Notes: generated by a model from the sequence alone, not told the origin. Counted from the stretch's first letter, positions 55,179 through 63,660 are shown. The stretch: DNA of 64,000 nucleotides from Sphingomonas jinjuensis (GCF_014197105.1 NZ_JACIEV010000004.1:342859-406858); one strand, 5' to 3'. Program-made: numbers and translations.

Positions 55179-56096
55179 ATGCGTATCCCGATCGTCCTGG
55201 CCGCATGCATCGGCGCGCTGAGTTCGGGCGCCGCGATCGCCCAAGAGGTCGCGCCCGGGCGAGCATTGGCCGCGATGCCGGTGGCACTGGTATACCCGTC
55301 GACAGCGGTCGGCTCGCCATCGAATGCGACGGCCACCGTCTCCCCCAGCGCCATTCCGGCGGCGATGGAACGAAGCGAGCCAGCGGACCGGCTGTCGCTG
55401 TCGCTAGGCGCCCTGTTCGCGAGCGGGGATTTTGGGGCGAACGCCAATACCAGCATCCAATCCTATGCCCTTGGCGTGAGGGCGCGGACCGGCAACTGGC
55501 GATTTACTGGATCGCTTCCATGGATGCGTATTGAGAGCAACGCGACCTTCTTCACTGGCATAGACAGCACGCCGGTGCTGATCTCACCGCGCGCCGCAGG
55601 CGGGCGGTCGACCGCGCGTGGATTCGGCGACCTGACTCTCGGAACCTCCTACAGCTTCGCGCCGGGAGGCGGGGGGACCGAACTTGAGGTATCGGGTCGC
55701 GTCAAGCTCGATACCGCAAGCCGGAATAGCCTGCTCTCGAGTGGCGAGCGAGACTATGCCCTCGGTCTTCAAGCCATCCATCCGATTGGCCGATTTGCGC
55801 CATTCGCATCCGTTACCTACCGGATGCTCGGCGATATACGCGACTACCAGTTGCGCGATGGCTTTGCCGCGTCGGCCGGCTCATCGATGTCGGTCGGCTC
55901 GCGCGGATTGCTCCTCGCCTCTTACCATTATGCCCGCGCGGCAACCAATCTGGTCGAAGACTCGCATGAATTGTTTGGCGGCGCGTCGATCGGCTTGGCG
56001 GATAGTCGCTTTCGTCTGACCGCTTTTGCAACGGCAGGGCTGTCGCGCGGGGCGGCGGCAGTCTCCAGCGGTGCGGCATTGTCGCGTTCGTTTTAG
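55179..56096 (+). CDS. Outer membrane beta-barrel protein (porin/transporter-like), unknown substrate
   Basis: 305 aa. Signal peptide MRIPIVLAACIGALSSGAAI with an Ala-Gln cut. The mature part begins with a disordered 60-residue stretch. Then come alternating beta strands (SLSLGALFASGDFGA, YALGVRARTGNWRF, LTLGTSYSF, LEVSGRVKLD) and a terminal aromatic F (AALSRSF). It looks like a small outer-membrane channel of the transporter type found beside aromatic-compound genes, but the name is tentative. The metallophosphatase gene follows about 10 bp later, so they may be cotranscribed. Confidence 0.6.
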   Translation: MRIPIVLAACIGALSSGAAIAQEVAPGRALAAMPVALVYPSTAVGSPSNATATVSPSAIPAAMERSEPADRLSLSLGALFASGDFGANANTSIQSYALGVRARTGNWRFTGSLPWMRIESNATFFTGIDSTPVLISPRAAGGRSTARGFGDLTLGTSYSFAPGGGGTELEVSGRVKLDTASRNSLLSSGERDYALGLQAIHPIGRFAPFASVTYRMLGDIRDYQLRDGFAASAGSSMSVGSRGLLLASYHYARAATNLVEDSHELFGGASIGLADSRFRLTAFATAGLSRGAAAVSSGAALSRSF

Positions 56097-56106
56097 CCGT
56101 CGATCA

Positions 56107-56934
56107 TTGGCCAAATCAGCACATTTCGCGCCGGTCGGCCTCGCCAGCCAAGGGACGACTGGTCTGCGTCTGTCCTCGCGGCAACGCATCTATGCGATCG
56201 GCGATATTCATGGCCGGTTGGACCTGCTCGAAACGCTCATGGCGTCGATCCGAAGCGATCATGCTGGTCGCGGCGTGGTACCCGCGATCGTTATCCTACT
56301 CGGCGACCTGATCGATCGTGGACCACAGTCGGCCGCGCTGGTTGAATGGGCGATGCGGGCAGCGCAGGCGTCTGACCAGTTCATCGTGCTCAAAGGCAAC
56401 CATGAAGCGATGATGATCGACGCGCTGGCGGGAGATATCGCCACGCTCGAGTTCTGGCTAGATCAAGGCGGACGCGAGACTCTGCAAAGCTGGGGCGTCG
56501 AGGAGACGTTGCTGGCGCAAGGAGCGAGCCCGGGGCTGGCGCGGACGGCGCGCAATGTGGTGGGAAAAGACGTGCTCGGCTGGTTTGCCTCGCTACCGAC
56601 CATGGTTCGCAGCGACGGCCATCTCTTCGTGCATGCCGGTATCCGGCCTGGCGTGCCGATCGAGCAACAGCAGGAAGAAGACGTGCTATGGATCCGTCGA
56701 GCCTTCCTCGACAGCCAAGCGGACCACGGGTTTGTCGTCGTTCATGGCCACACGGTCCATGAGGCCGGGCCCGACATTCGCCCCAACCGCATCGGCCTCG
56801 ATACCGGCGCGTTCATGACCGGTCGCCTTACCGCAATCGGCATCGAGGGCGCCGAAACCTGGTTCCTCGCCACCGAGCCGAGCGAGGCCGAAGATCGCAA
56901 CCAGCCAGTGGACGTCAGCGATGTGGATGGTTGA
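56107..56934 (+). CDS. Metallophosphoesterase, PP1-like serine/threonine phosphatase family
   Basis: About 275 aa. IYAIGDIHGRLDLLE (GDxHG), LLGDLIDRGPQSA (GDxxDRG), FIVLKGNHEAMM (GNHE), HLFVHAGIRPG and VVHGHTVHEAGP provide the two-metal site of calcineurin-like phosphatases, in the order seen in bacterial PP1-like enzymes (lambda-phosphatase type). The start is uncertain: TTG at 56107 is the only plausible start codon between the previous stop and the fold; an in-frame ATG at 56026 overlaps the upstream gene by 71 bp. It dephosphorylates phosphoproteins or nucleotides. It overlaps the next gene by 14 bp. Confidence 0.8.
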   Translation: MAKSAHFAPVGLASQGTTGLRLSSRQRIYAIGDIHGRLDLLETLMASIRSDHAGRGVVPAIVILLGDLIDRGPQSAALVEWAMRAAQASDQFIVLKGNHEAMMIDALAGDIATLEFWLDQGGRETLQSWGVEETLLAQGASPGLARTARNVVGKDVLGWFASLPTMVRSDGHLFVHAGIRPGVPIEQQQEEDVLWIRRAFLDSQADHGFVVVHGHTVHEAGPDIRPNRIGLDTGAFMTGRLTAIGIEGAETWFLATEPSEAEDRNQPVDVSDVDG

Positions 56935-57685
56935 AGCGCTGTCGCGGGGCAGGCGCCACGTCACGAAAGGCCGGACGGTACGACCGGGTTTTGGCGGCAT
57001 GGCCAGACTGGACGAAGACCTCGCCTTCATCATTTCGGCGCCGCTTTCGGCAGACCCGACCTGCTTGCCCCCCTCGAAACTGCACGCTGCGCGCCTGAAC
57101 CGGGGAAGCGCGACGATCGGCTTGGCCTTTGCCCTGCTCGCCATTGCCTCCGCCGCCGCATTATATGAGCACCTCGACATGGAAGATCGGGAGCTGTCCT
57201 CCAACAGCAGACCCGCGCCACCGTCAGTGCGAACGGCGTCCCAGCTTCCGCTTCGAGAGGCTGGTACGATCGAAACGGGACATGGAAGGATGGAAGCCGA
57301 AAGGCTCCATCCGGTGACCGCCCAGATCGACCTGCAGAGCCGGACGGCCGATGCGCGTGACGCGTCGCCGGCGAGAGAAATCAGGGGCCACAATCAGGTT
57401 TCGCCCTTCGCTGATGACAGCGCCGGATATGCGTATTTCAACCCCGCGCACGAGCATGAGGCAGCGCAGGCGGGCGCAGCCGGCCCGCATACGGTTGCGG
57501 CACCGACCTCAGCGGCGGTCGCGAAGACACTGTCGGCGGAGCTTGCGACTGGCGACGACATGCCCGCGCCGCAGCCTACCGATCCCGCTGGAGCCCCCCT
57601 GCAGGCGTCCGCACAGGACCACAACAGATCTGCCGCCAAGCGCCGCGCTGCTATGGACTCCATCCTGAACCTGCGTCGGCAATAG
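56921..57685 (+). CDS. Single-pass membrane protein, unknown function
   Basis: 254 aa. One hydrophobic segment (ATIGLAFALLAIASAAAL, about residues 64-81) divides a basic N-terminal part from a low-complexity Ala/Pro/Ser-rich C-terminal part; no family is recognised. Start 56921 overlaps the phosphatase gene by 14 bp; ATG 56999 is an alternative. The link to the phosphatase suggests the cytoplasmic N-terminus may be its partner, which is speculation. Confidence 0.55.
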   Translation: MWMVEALSRGRRHVTKGRTVRPGFGGMARLDEDLAFIISAPLSADPTCLPPSKLHAARLNRGSATIGLAFALLAIASAAALYEHLDMEDRELSSNSRPAPPSVRTASQLPLREAGTIETGHGRMEAERLHPVTAQIDLQSRTADARDASPAREIRGHNQVSPFADDSAGYAYFNPAHEHEAAQAGAAGPHTVAAPTSAAVAKTLSAELATGDDMPAPQPTDPAGAPLQASAQDHNRSAAKRRAAMDSILNLRRQ

Positions 57686-57795
57686 TGAGCCGCCGAGCAT
57701 TTGGTCCAGATGCCTGCATGGTCGGCGACTTAGCGGTAGCGGCCGGGCAGATTGTCGGCGCCGAAACCCCAGAAACGGACGTCGAGCGCCCTGGG

Positions 57796-59241
57796 CTACG
57801 ACCCGCGCGAACCCATGCCCCGCTCGCGCCCCCAGATCACCGCGCCGCTGCGCCGATTGACGCCCAGCTTGGCGTAGATCCGGGCGACATGATTGCGAAC
57901 CGTGTTCCTCGACACGTTCAGGCGCGCGGCGATCGCCGTGTCGTCGAGATCGTCGCAGATGAGCGCGAGGACCTCGCGCTCGCGAGGGCTGAGATCTTCG
58001 GCGACCGGCTGTACCGAGGGGCGGCGGAGGGTGGCCAGCTTGTCGAGGATGGATCGGCTCAACCAGGTGGCATCCTGCATCACCCCGTCGATAGCCTGCG
58101 CCAGCTCGAGTTCGTCGCGCCGCCGCTCGGTAACGTCCTGATACGCCCATAGCACGCAGTCGACGCCATCGATGTCGATCGCCTCTGCCGAGACGATGCA
58201 GTCGACCCATTCGCCGCCACGGGTCCGCAACCTGGCCTCGCCATCGCGGAGCGTGCCGTGCTCCTCCACGATCCGCTCGGCTGCCGCGAGTTCCGCCCGA
58301 TCTTCCCATGGGGTCGAGCCGTCGGATGCCGACGACGGGGTGTGGTAGCCGGTCATCGCCCGGAACGCCGCGTTGACGCGGGAAATGGCGAAGTCGCGGC
58401 CCTGCGTGACCGCCATCGCCACCGGCGCCATCTCGAACACCGCCAGCAAATGCCGCTCGCTCGCGGCGAGGGCATCCTGCGCCTGGCGACGCGGTTCGAG
58501 ATCGGCGAAGGTCAGCAGCAGCGCATCGTCCTTCGTCACGTCGATCGGTTGCCCGGCGAACAGCGCCAGCCGCCGCGAACCGTCGGCCACCAGCAGTTCG
58601 CACTCCGTCTGGGGGACGACCCGTCCCTGCTGGATCAGTCGCTTGATCTCGATCGAACGCTGCATTCCGCCCAGCAGGTCCAGGCCGAACAGCGGTTTGT
58701 CTATCAGATCGGTTTCCGCGAAGCCGGTCAGCGCCAGAAAGCCGGGGTTGACCCGGATCAGGCGCAGGTCGCTGAGCCGCACGACGAGCGCAGGCGCTGG
58801 GTTCGCCTGGAACATCGCGTTGAAGCGCGCCTCGGCGTCGAACCGGGCCGAGACGTCGGACAGTACCAGTGCGAGATAGTCCGCCTCACCGCCGTCGACG
58901 TCCATCGTGACGTCGCGGACCTCATGAACCCAGCGCGCCTGATCCTCGCCGGACGGCATGACCTGTACAACTTCATCCAGGAACGGCTCGCCCGCGAGCA
59001 GCCGGAACAGCGGATAGTCGCGGCGCCTTAACGGTTGCCCCGTGGCCGAGAGCAGCGTGAAGCGCTCCGCATAGGCTTCGACCGTCTCGCCAAGGTCCTC
59101 CAGCCGTTCCAGCCCGTGCATGTGCAGCGCCGCCGCATTGGCGTTGAGGATCATCCCCGTGGGATCAAGCACGATGACGCCGTCGAGCAACTGCGCCATC
59201 AACTGGTCGAGGTGGCGAAGCGTAGGCGATGGCGCTGGCAT
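57796..59241 (-). CDS. Multi-PAS sensor with LuxR-type DNA-binding domain
   Basis: 481 aa. Three PAS-like segments (about 10-125, 130-250, 265-390) contain LDGVIVLDPTGMILNANAAA, FLALTGFAETDLID, VFEMAPVAMAVTQGRDFAIS and AFRAMTGYHTP; the last ends WAYQDVTERRR. The C-terminal LuxR helix-turn-helix reads LSPREREVLALICDDLDDTA then RLNVSRNTVRNHVARIYAKL. No membrane helix or kinase domain is present, so it is a one-component cytoplasmic regulator sensing a small ligand, redox or light signal. The palindrome at 59283-59301 lies upstream and may be its own binding site. Start chosen at MPAPSPTLRH. Confidence 0.88.
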   Translation of the reverse strand: MPAPSPTLRHLDQLMAQLLDGVIVLDPTGMILNANAAALHMHGLERLEDLGETVEAYAERFTLLSATGQPLRRRDYPLFRLLAGEPFLDEVVQVMPSGEDQARWVHEVRDVTMDVDGGEADYLALVLSDVSARFDAEARFNAMFQANPAPALVVRLSDLRLIRVNPGFLALTGFAETDLIDKPLFGLDLLGGMQRSIEIKRLIQQGRVVPQTECELLVADGSRRLALFAGQPIDVTKDDALLLTFADLEPRRQAQDALAASERHLLAVFEMAPVAMAVTQGRDFAISRVNAAFRAMTGYHTPSSASDGSTPWEDRAELAAAERIVEEHGTLRDGEARLRTRGGEWVDCIVSAEAIDIDGVDCVLWAYQDVTERRRDELELAQAIDGVMQDATWLSRSILDKLATLRRPSVQPVAEDLSPREREVLALICDDLDDTAIAARLNVSRNTVRNHVARIYAKLGVNRRSGAVIWGRERGMGSRGS

Positions 59242-59282
59242 GAGCGTGAAACCGCTCGGACGGCATGCCCGTTCCCGTCGCT

Positions 59283-59301
59283 GCACTATGCCGCATAGTG
59301 C
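59283..59301. promoter_or_regulatory. 19-bp perfect palindrome upstream of the PAS-LuxR gene
   Basis: GCACTATG-CCG-CATAGTGC is perfect over 8+8 bases with a 3-base centre, and sits 42 bp before the PAS-LuxR start, in the gap shared with the divergent stress-type genes. Length and symmetry suit a LuxR/NarL-type dimer, so autoregulation is likely but unproven. Confidence 0.6.
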
Positions 59302-59341
59302 CCGAGCACCAACGGGCCCGCCCCGCCGGCGGTGGCCGATC

Positions 59342-59367
59342 TGAACATCACCGACGTCCGGTCCGTT
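59342..59367 (+). promoter_or_regulatory. EcfG-like general stress promoter
   Basis: TGAAC at 59342-59346 and CGTT at 59364-59367, 17 bp apart, resemble the alphaproteobacterial EcfG consensus GGAAC-N16-17-CGTT with one mismatch in the -35. It is about 37 bp before the GlsB-like gene, a gene type often under general stress control. Confidence 0.45.
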
Positions 59368-59403
59368 GAGCCCGTCACTATCCAATGATGTGAAGGAACG
59401 ACC

Positions 59404-59673
59404 ATGGGACTCATTGTACTTCTTGTCGTCGGCGGGCTGATCGGCTGGGTGGCGAGCCTGATCATGCGGACCGACGGGCAGCAGGGCATCTTCCTCAACA
59501 TCGTCGTCGGCATCGTCGGCGCGGCGTTGGCGGGGTTCCTGATCACGCCGCTGATCGGCGGCGCACCCATCACCACCGGTGTTATCAGCATTCAGTCGGT
59601 GCTGGTGTCGCTGGTCGGCGCGGTCGCGCTGCTGGCGATCATCAACCTCTTTCGCCGCGGCACGGTTCGGTGA
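59404..59673 (+). CDS. GlsB/YeaQ/YmgE-type transglycosylase-associated membrane protein
   Basis: 89 aa with three hydrophobic helices and many glycines. VGGLIGWVASLIMRTDGQQG and IVVGIVGAALAGFLITPLIG are the conserved blocks of this family, which in many bacteria is induced by stress; its molecular role is unknown. A GGAACGACC leader stands before the ATG. Followed by a perfect 9-bp hairpin. Confidence 0.88.
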   Translation: MGLIVLLVVGGLIGWVASLIMRTDGQQGIFLNIVVGIVGAALAGFLITPLIGGAPITTGVISIQSVLVSLVGAVALLAIINLFRRGTVR

Positions 59674-59704
59674 CCGGACCTTCCGCGACCGGAGGGGTGC
59701 GGAC

Positions 59705-59733
59705 GGGGCAGGCCAGTCGGTTGAGCCTGCCCC
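59705..59733 (+). terminator. Hairpin after the GlsB-like gene
   Basis: Perfect 9-bp stem GGGGCAGGC/GCCTGCCCC (59705-59713 with 59725-59733), loop of 11, located 31 bp after the stop. No T-run follows, so it may also act as an attenuator for the next genes. Confidence 0.5.
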
Positions 59734-59833
59734 GATACCCGATCGCGGCCTGAGGCCGGCCAAGCGGCCACGGCCGCGACGCACGGACCCCGATACCAAC
59801 CATCCCCCCAACACGAGCTTCAGGAGAGCTGCC

Positions 59834-60136
59834 ATGCTTCGATATCTAATGGCCATCCCGGCCCTTGCCCTGCTGGGCGTCGGCGCGTCTGCGCAGACGC
59901 AGGCGGGATCGCACAATCCCGTGGTGAAGAACGGCGCACCGCATCAGGTCGCCGCTCCCGCCAAGGGCGCCAATTCCTTCACCGAAGACCAGGCACGCGG
60001 CCGCTTCACCAAGGCGGGCTATACCGTCGCGTCCAAGCTGACCAAGCAGGACGGCCTCTGGCAGGGCGCGGCAACCAAGGGCGGCAAGCGGATGACGGTC
60101 ATGCTCGACTACAAGGGCAACATCACCACCCGCTGA
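59834..60136 (+). CDS. Small exported protein, PepSY-like region
   Basis: 100 aa. Signal peptide MLRYLMAIPALALLGVGASA with AQ after. The mature part has FTEDQARGRFTKAGYTVASK then GLWQGAATKGGKRMTV followed by LDYKGNITTR, reminiscent of the beta-hairpin of PepSY domains (x-Y-x-V-x-L-x-D-x-x-G-x-I pattern). It likely sits in the periplasm. AGGAGAG precedes the ATG. It lies 23 bp before the stress-protein gene, probably one transcript. Confidence 0.7.
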   Translation: MLRYLMAIPALALLGVGASAQTQAGSHNPVVKNGAPHQVAAPAKGANSFTEDQARGRFTKAGYTVASKLTKQDGLWQGAATKGGKRMTVMLDYKGNITTR

Positions 60137-60159
60137 ACTGACGTTGCAGGAGAAAGATC

Positions 60160-60789
60160 ATGTCGAAGACCATAACGCGACTGTTCGACGATTATAACGA
60201 TGCCGCCACCGCCGTGCGCGATCTTGAACAGCTCGGCATCGCGCGCGACGATCTGAGCATCGTGGCGAGCAATGCCGAGGGGCGTCACGCGGATGGCGTC
60301 GCGGGCGATCACGACGGCGTCAACGACCACGGCGATGTCAGCCGGGGCGTATCCACCGGCGCGATGCTCGGCGGGGCCGGGGGGCTGCTTGCAGGGCTGG
60401 GGTTGCTCGCGATCCCGGGGCTCGGCCCCATCGTCGCCGCAGGCTGGCTGGCGGCAACGGCGGCCGGCGCCGGCATCGGCGCGGCGGGTGGCGCGGCAAC
60501 CGGCGGTATCGTCGGCGCGCTGAAGGACGCGGGGCATGACGAGAACGATGCCCATGTCTATGCCGAAGGCGTCCGTCGCGGCGGTTCGTTGGTCAGCGCG
60601 AAGGTGCCGGATCATCAGGTGACGGAGGCGGAAGCCGTACTGGACCGCCATCGCTCGGTCTCGGCGGCGACGCGCGGCGCCAGCTATCGCGACAGTGGCT
60701 GGACGTCGTTCGATCCCGACGCCGAAGTCTATTCGCCCGATCAGGCGCGCGACGAGCGTGCCCGCTACGCGCAACCGTCGACCTACTGA
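60160..60789 (+). CDS. Glycine-zipper general stress protein (DUF1269/YflT-like)
   Basis: 209 aa. The N-terminal part MSKTITRLFDDYNDAATAVR with DLEQLGIARDDLSIVA is the alpha/beta domain of small stress proteins, and residues 67-130 are a glycine- and alanine-rich hydrophobic zipper (GAMLGGAGGLLAGLGLLAIP, then AGAGIGAAGGAATGGIVGAL) that can insert in membranes. The C-terminus is hydrophilic. Such proteins are stress-induced; function is unknown. GGAGAAAG precedes the ATG. Confidence 0.75.
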   Translation: MSKTITRLFDDYNDAATAVRDLEQLGIARDDLSIVASNAEGRHADGVAGDHDGVNDHGDVSRGVSTGAMLGGAGGLLAGLGLLAIPGLGPIVAAGWLAATAAGAGIGAAGGAATGGIVGALKDAGHDENDAHVYAEGVRRGGSLVSAKVPDHQVTEAEAVLDRHRSVSAATRGASYRDSGWTSFDPDAEVYSPDQARDERARYAQPSTY

Positions 60790-60795
60790 CGGCGT

Positions 60796-60827
60796 CTCTG
60801 CTCCCGTCCATCGTGACGGGAGCAGAG
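60796..60827. terminator. Strong bidirectional hairpin terminator
   Basis: Perfect 13-bp stem CTCTGCTCCCGTC/GACGGGAGCAGAG (60796-60808 with 60815-60827), six-base loop, between the convergent stress gene (stop 60789) and poxB-like gene (stop 60864). Such a long perfect stem placed between two converging genes is a convincing shared terminator. Confidence 0.8.
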
Positions 60828-60863
60828 GTTTGCGGATCCTTGCCGATCCAATGGTCCCGCTGC

Positions 60864-62600
60864 TCAGCGCAGCAGGTTCGTCTTCGCCAGTTCGAGCACC
60901 TCATCGCCCCTGCCCGAGATGATGGCCTTCATCATGTACAGGCTGAACCCCTTCGCCTGCTCGAGGCCGATCGCGGGCGGGATCGACAATTCCTGGGTCG
61001 CGGTCACGACATCGACCAGCGCCGGCCCGGGATGGGCAAACGCCTCGCGCAATGCGCCATCAAGCGCGTCGGAGCTTTCGACGCGGATGCCCTTCAGCCC
61101 GGCGATGTTGGCGATGCTGGCGAAGTCCGGGTTCTTCAGATCGACGTTGGTGTCGACGTAACCGCCAGCCTTCATCTCCATCGCGACATAGCCGAGCGTG
61201 CCGTTGTTCAGCACGACGATCTTGATCGGCAGATCGAGCTGCACCGCCGACAGCATATCGCCCATCAACATCGTGAAGCCGCCATCCCCCGACAGCGACA
61301 CGACCTGCCGGCCGGGACAGGCCGCCTGCGCGCCCAGCGCCTGCGGCATCGCGTTCGCCATCGAGCCGTGGTTGAACGATCCGATGATGCGGCGGCGACC
61401 GTTGGTCATGAAATAGCGCGCCGCCCAGATCACGGGAGTGCCGACGTCCGCCGTGAGGATGGCGTCGTCGGCAGCGACGTCGTTGAGGACCTTCGCCACG
61501 AATTGCGGGTGGAGCGGCTGGCCAGCGGCGCGCGGCGTGGCGAGACCGTCCAGTTTGGCGCGCGCACTCGCATAATGCCGGCGGGCGGCATCGAGAAATC
61601 GGTCCGATCGCCCGGGCGACAGCTGCGGTATCAGCGCGGCGATCGTCTCGCCGACATCGCCGAGCACGCCCAGCGTCAGCGGCACGCGCCGCCCCAGCGC
61701 CGACGGGTCGCGGTCGACCTGCGCGACCTGGACGCCGCTGGGATAGAAGTTGCGATAGGGAAAATCGGTCCCCAGCATCAGCAGCGTGTCGCAGTCCTTC
61801 ATCGCATGGTAGCCGGACTCGAAGCCCAGGAAACCGGTCATGCCGACGTCGAACGGGTTGTCCCATTCGAGATATTCCTTGCCGCGATAGGCGTGGACGA
61901 TCGGAGCGCGAAGTGCATCGGCGAGCGCCACCACATCGTCATGCGCGCCCGCGCACCCCGACCCGCACAGCATGGTGATCGTCTTCGATCCGTTCAGCAG
62001 CGCCGCCAGCTTCTCCACTTCCCCCGCGTCTGGAACCAGTCGGGCCGGCGCCGGAGGCGCGAAGGCGATCGGCGTGTCCTTCGGAACCTCCAGCAGCGAG
62101 ACGTCGCCGGGGACGACCAGCACGGCGACGCCGCGCTGCCCGATGGCGGTCCGCATGGCGCGGTGCAGCAGTTCGGGCATCTGGCCCGGACTCGTCACCA
62201 TCTCGCAGAAATGGCTGCATTCGCGAAACAGCTCGGTGGGGTGGGTTTCCTGAAAATAGCTCAGGCCGATTTCGGTCGAGGGAATGTGACTGACGATCGC
62301 CAGCACCGGGACACGGCTGCGATGGCAGTCGTAGAGACCGTTGATCAGGTGGAGATGTCCCGGGCCGCAGCTTCCCGCGCATACCGCAAGCTTGCCCGAC
62401 GCGGCGGCCTCTGCACCCGCGGCAAACGCGCCGGCCTCTTCATGGCGGACATGCATCCACTCGATCGTGCCGAGGCGACGCAAGCTGTCGTTGATCGCGT
62501 TGAGGCTGTCGCCGGTCACGCCCCAGATGCGCTCCACGCCGGCGTCGGCGAGGGTTGCGGTGAGCAGGTCGGCGATCGTCATTGCCATCACGTGTTCCAT
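60864..62600 (-). CDS. Thiamine-diphosphate enzyme, pyruvate oxidase/dehydrogenase (PoxB)-like
   Basis: 578 aa. GVTGDSLNAINDSL and HVRHEEAGAFAAGAEAAASG give the N-terminal TPP domain (Glu included). GDGGFTMLMGDMLSAVQL then IKIVVLNNGTLGYVAME is the C-terminal TPP/Mg2+ motif (GDG...NN). Length is close to E. coli PoxB (572 aa). It probably decarboxylates pyruvate to acetate with electrons to quinone, but acetolactate synthase-type or oxalyl-CoA-type enzymes share the fold. Start ATG 62600 (MEHVMAMTIAD) was chosen; ATGs at 62618 and 62582 are alternatives because no clear ribosome binding site is present. Acetate uptake genes lie at 14-16 kb. Confidence 0.82.
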   Translation of the reverse strand: MEHVMAMTIADLLTATLADAGVERIWGVTGDSLNAINDSLRRLGTIEWMHVRHEEAGAFAAGAEAAASGKLAVCAGSCGPGHLHLINGLYDCHRSRVPVLAIVSHIPSTEIGLSYFQETHPTELFRECSHFCEMVTSPGQMPELLHRAMRTAIGQRGVAVLVVPGDVSLLEVPKDTPIAFAPPAPARLVPDAGEVEKLAALLNGSKTITMLCGSGCAGAHDDVVALADALRAPIVHAYRGKEYLEWDNPFDVGMTGFLGFESGYHAMKDCDTLLMLGTDFPYRNFYPSGVQVAQVDRDPSALGRRVPLTLGVLGDVGETIAALIPQLSPGRSDRFLDAARRHYASARAKLDGLATPRAAGQPLHPQFVAKVLNDVAADDAILTADVGTPVIWAARYFMTNGRRRIIGSFNHGSMANAMPQALGAQAACPGRQVVSLSGDGGFTMLMGDMLSAVQLDLPIKIVVLNNGTLGYVAMEMKAGGYVDTNVDLKNPDFASIANIAGLKGIRVESSDALDGALREAFAHPGPALVDVVTATQELSIPPAIGLEQAKGFSLYMMKAIISGRGDEVLELAKTNLLR

Positions 62601-62697
62601 CGTACGGAGGAGCGGCATGCGCCGAACGGCCGACGCACCTGCCGCCCCAACGCACGACGCCTATCGGCGTCGCATGATCGTGGCCGATCGGCCGCGC

Positions 62698-63069
62698 CTA
62701 CTGATGGCGAAGGGTGTTTTCGAAGCCCTCGTTCGCCTTCGTCATCTTGGCCAGCTTGCGCAGATACGCGCGAACGTTCCGCTCGAAGCGGACATCGTCG
62801 TGGAGGCCGGTCGCGGGGTATTCTTCCTGGCCGATCAACTGCTTGATGCGGGCAGCGAAGGCCGCCTGATCGTTCGTGCAGTCGGCGCCCATCAGCGCGC
62901 GACATGCCCACTCCTCGGCTGCAGCCTTGTCGAAATCGTCGCGCGCGTCATAGCCGCGCCGATCCGCCACCGCCTGATCCAGCCGCGACGCCGCGTAGCG
63001 GCGCTCCAGCCACTGGCGGACCAAGTCCGCATCCCACGCTCTCGCCGACGTCGTCATCGTTCTTTCCAT
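62698..63069 (-). CDS. Hypothetical hydrophilic protein
   Basis: 123 aa (or 119 from the second ATG). Wholly soluble, charged and helical, with WACRALMGADCTNDQAAF in the middle. No family recognised. A GGAAAG stretch stands just before the second ATG (63057), which may be the true start. The gene is divergent from the HNH protein gene. Confidence 0.55.
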   Translation of the reverse strand: MERTMTTSARAWDADLVRQWLERRYAASRLDQAVADRRGYDARDDFDKAAAEEWACRALMGADCTNDQAAFAARIKQLIGQEEYPATGLHDDVRFERNVRAYLRKLAKMTKANEGFENTLRHQ

Positions 63070-63126
63070 AGGAGGCGGCGGATCGGTTCGCTACACCCGG
63101 CGCCGATGGAGGCACCAGGAAGCGTT

Positions 63127-63459
63127 ATGGCGAGACGTTCGAAGCACGATCCCTACGATCACCTTCCCCAGGCAGAAGACGCCCCGCCGCCGGTGCCATG
63201 CTGGTTGTGCGGCCGACCCACTGGCAAGACGATCGTCTGGCATCATCCAGTGCCCAAGAGTCGCGGCGGCCGCGACGTCGTCCCGATGCACCCGATCTGC
63301 CAGCAGACCCTGGTCGCCAATTTCACCAATTCGGAATTGCAACGGTACGGGATGGACGTGACGGGCCTGCTGAACAATCCCAATGTGCGAAAGTTCGTGG
63401 ATTGGGTGGCGAAGAAGGATCCGGACTTTACCGCGACAATCACGAAGAAGCAGCGCTGA
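63127..63459 (+). CDS. HNH-family protein with altered metal-site residues
   Basis: 110 aa. VPCWLCGRPTG (CxxC), WHHPVPKSRGGRDVVPMHPI and the C-terminal FVDWVAKKDPDF match a small HNH nuclease family. As remembered, the family normally has ICH..IHA..T after HPI; here the text is ICQQTLVANFTN, with both His residues replaced (Gln and Val). These are probably zinc or catalytic residues, so nuclease activity may be lost. AGGAAG stands before the ATG. It lies next to two IS remnants. Confidence 0.78.
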   Translation: MARRSKHDPYDHLPQAEDAPPPVPCWLCGRPTGKTIVWHHPVPKSRGGRDVVPMHPICQQTLVANFTNSELQRYGMDVTGLLNNPNVRKFVDWVAKKDPDFTATITKKQR

Positions 63460-63495
63460 ACGGCGCTGCTCCGGTCCGGACGGGACGGTCGGAAC

Positions 63496-63605
63496 GGTGC
63501 TGTCAGTCTAACGCGAGCCGCTCTCTCCATGATGCCGATCGGTCTTTGGAAGCCGCAGCCTGGCTTGCGAGCTCCTGCCACTCCGCCGAGACCGGACTGG
63601 CTACT
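63496..63605 (-). mobile_element. Solo right end of an IS6-family element
   Basis: GGTGCTGTCAGTCTAACGC (63496 on) matches the end at 45297, and the following bases stay alignable for about 100 bp. On the minus strand the coding end reads AEWQELAS, the C-terminus of an IS6 transposase. No other part of the element is present up to the IS3 end at 63661. The orientation equals that of the remnant at 45.3 kb. Confidence 0.75.
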
Positions 63606-63660
63606 GAGCCAGTTTCATCGCCGTGCCGCTGAGGTAACTCGTGTCTCAAGGGGAAGCGTC

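Noticed and set aside
59250..59275. GGAAC-N16-CGGTT on the minus strand as an EcfG promoter for the PAS-LuxR gene
   Set aside because: The -10 is off consensus and transcription would start at the start codon itself; considered too doubtful to list.
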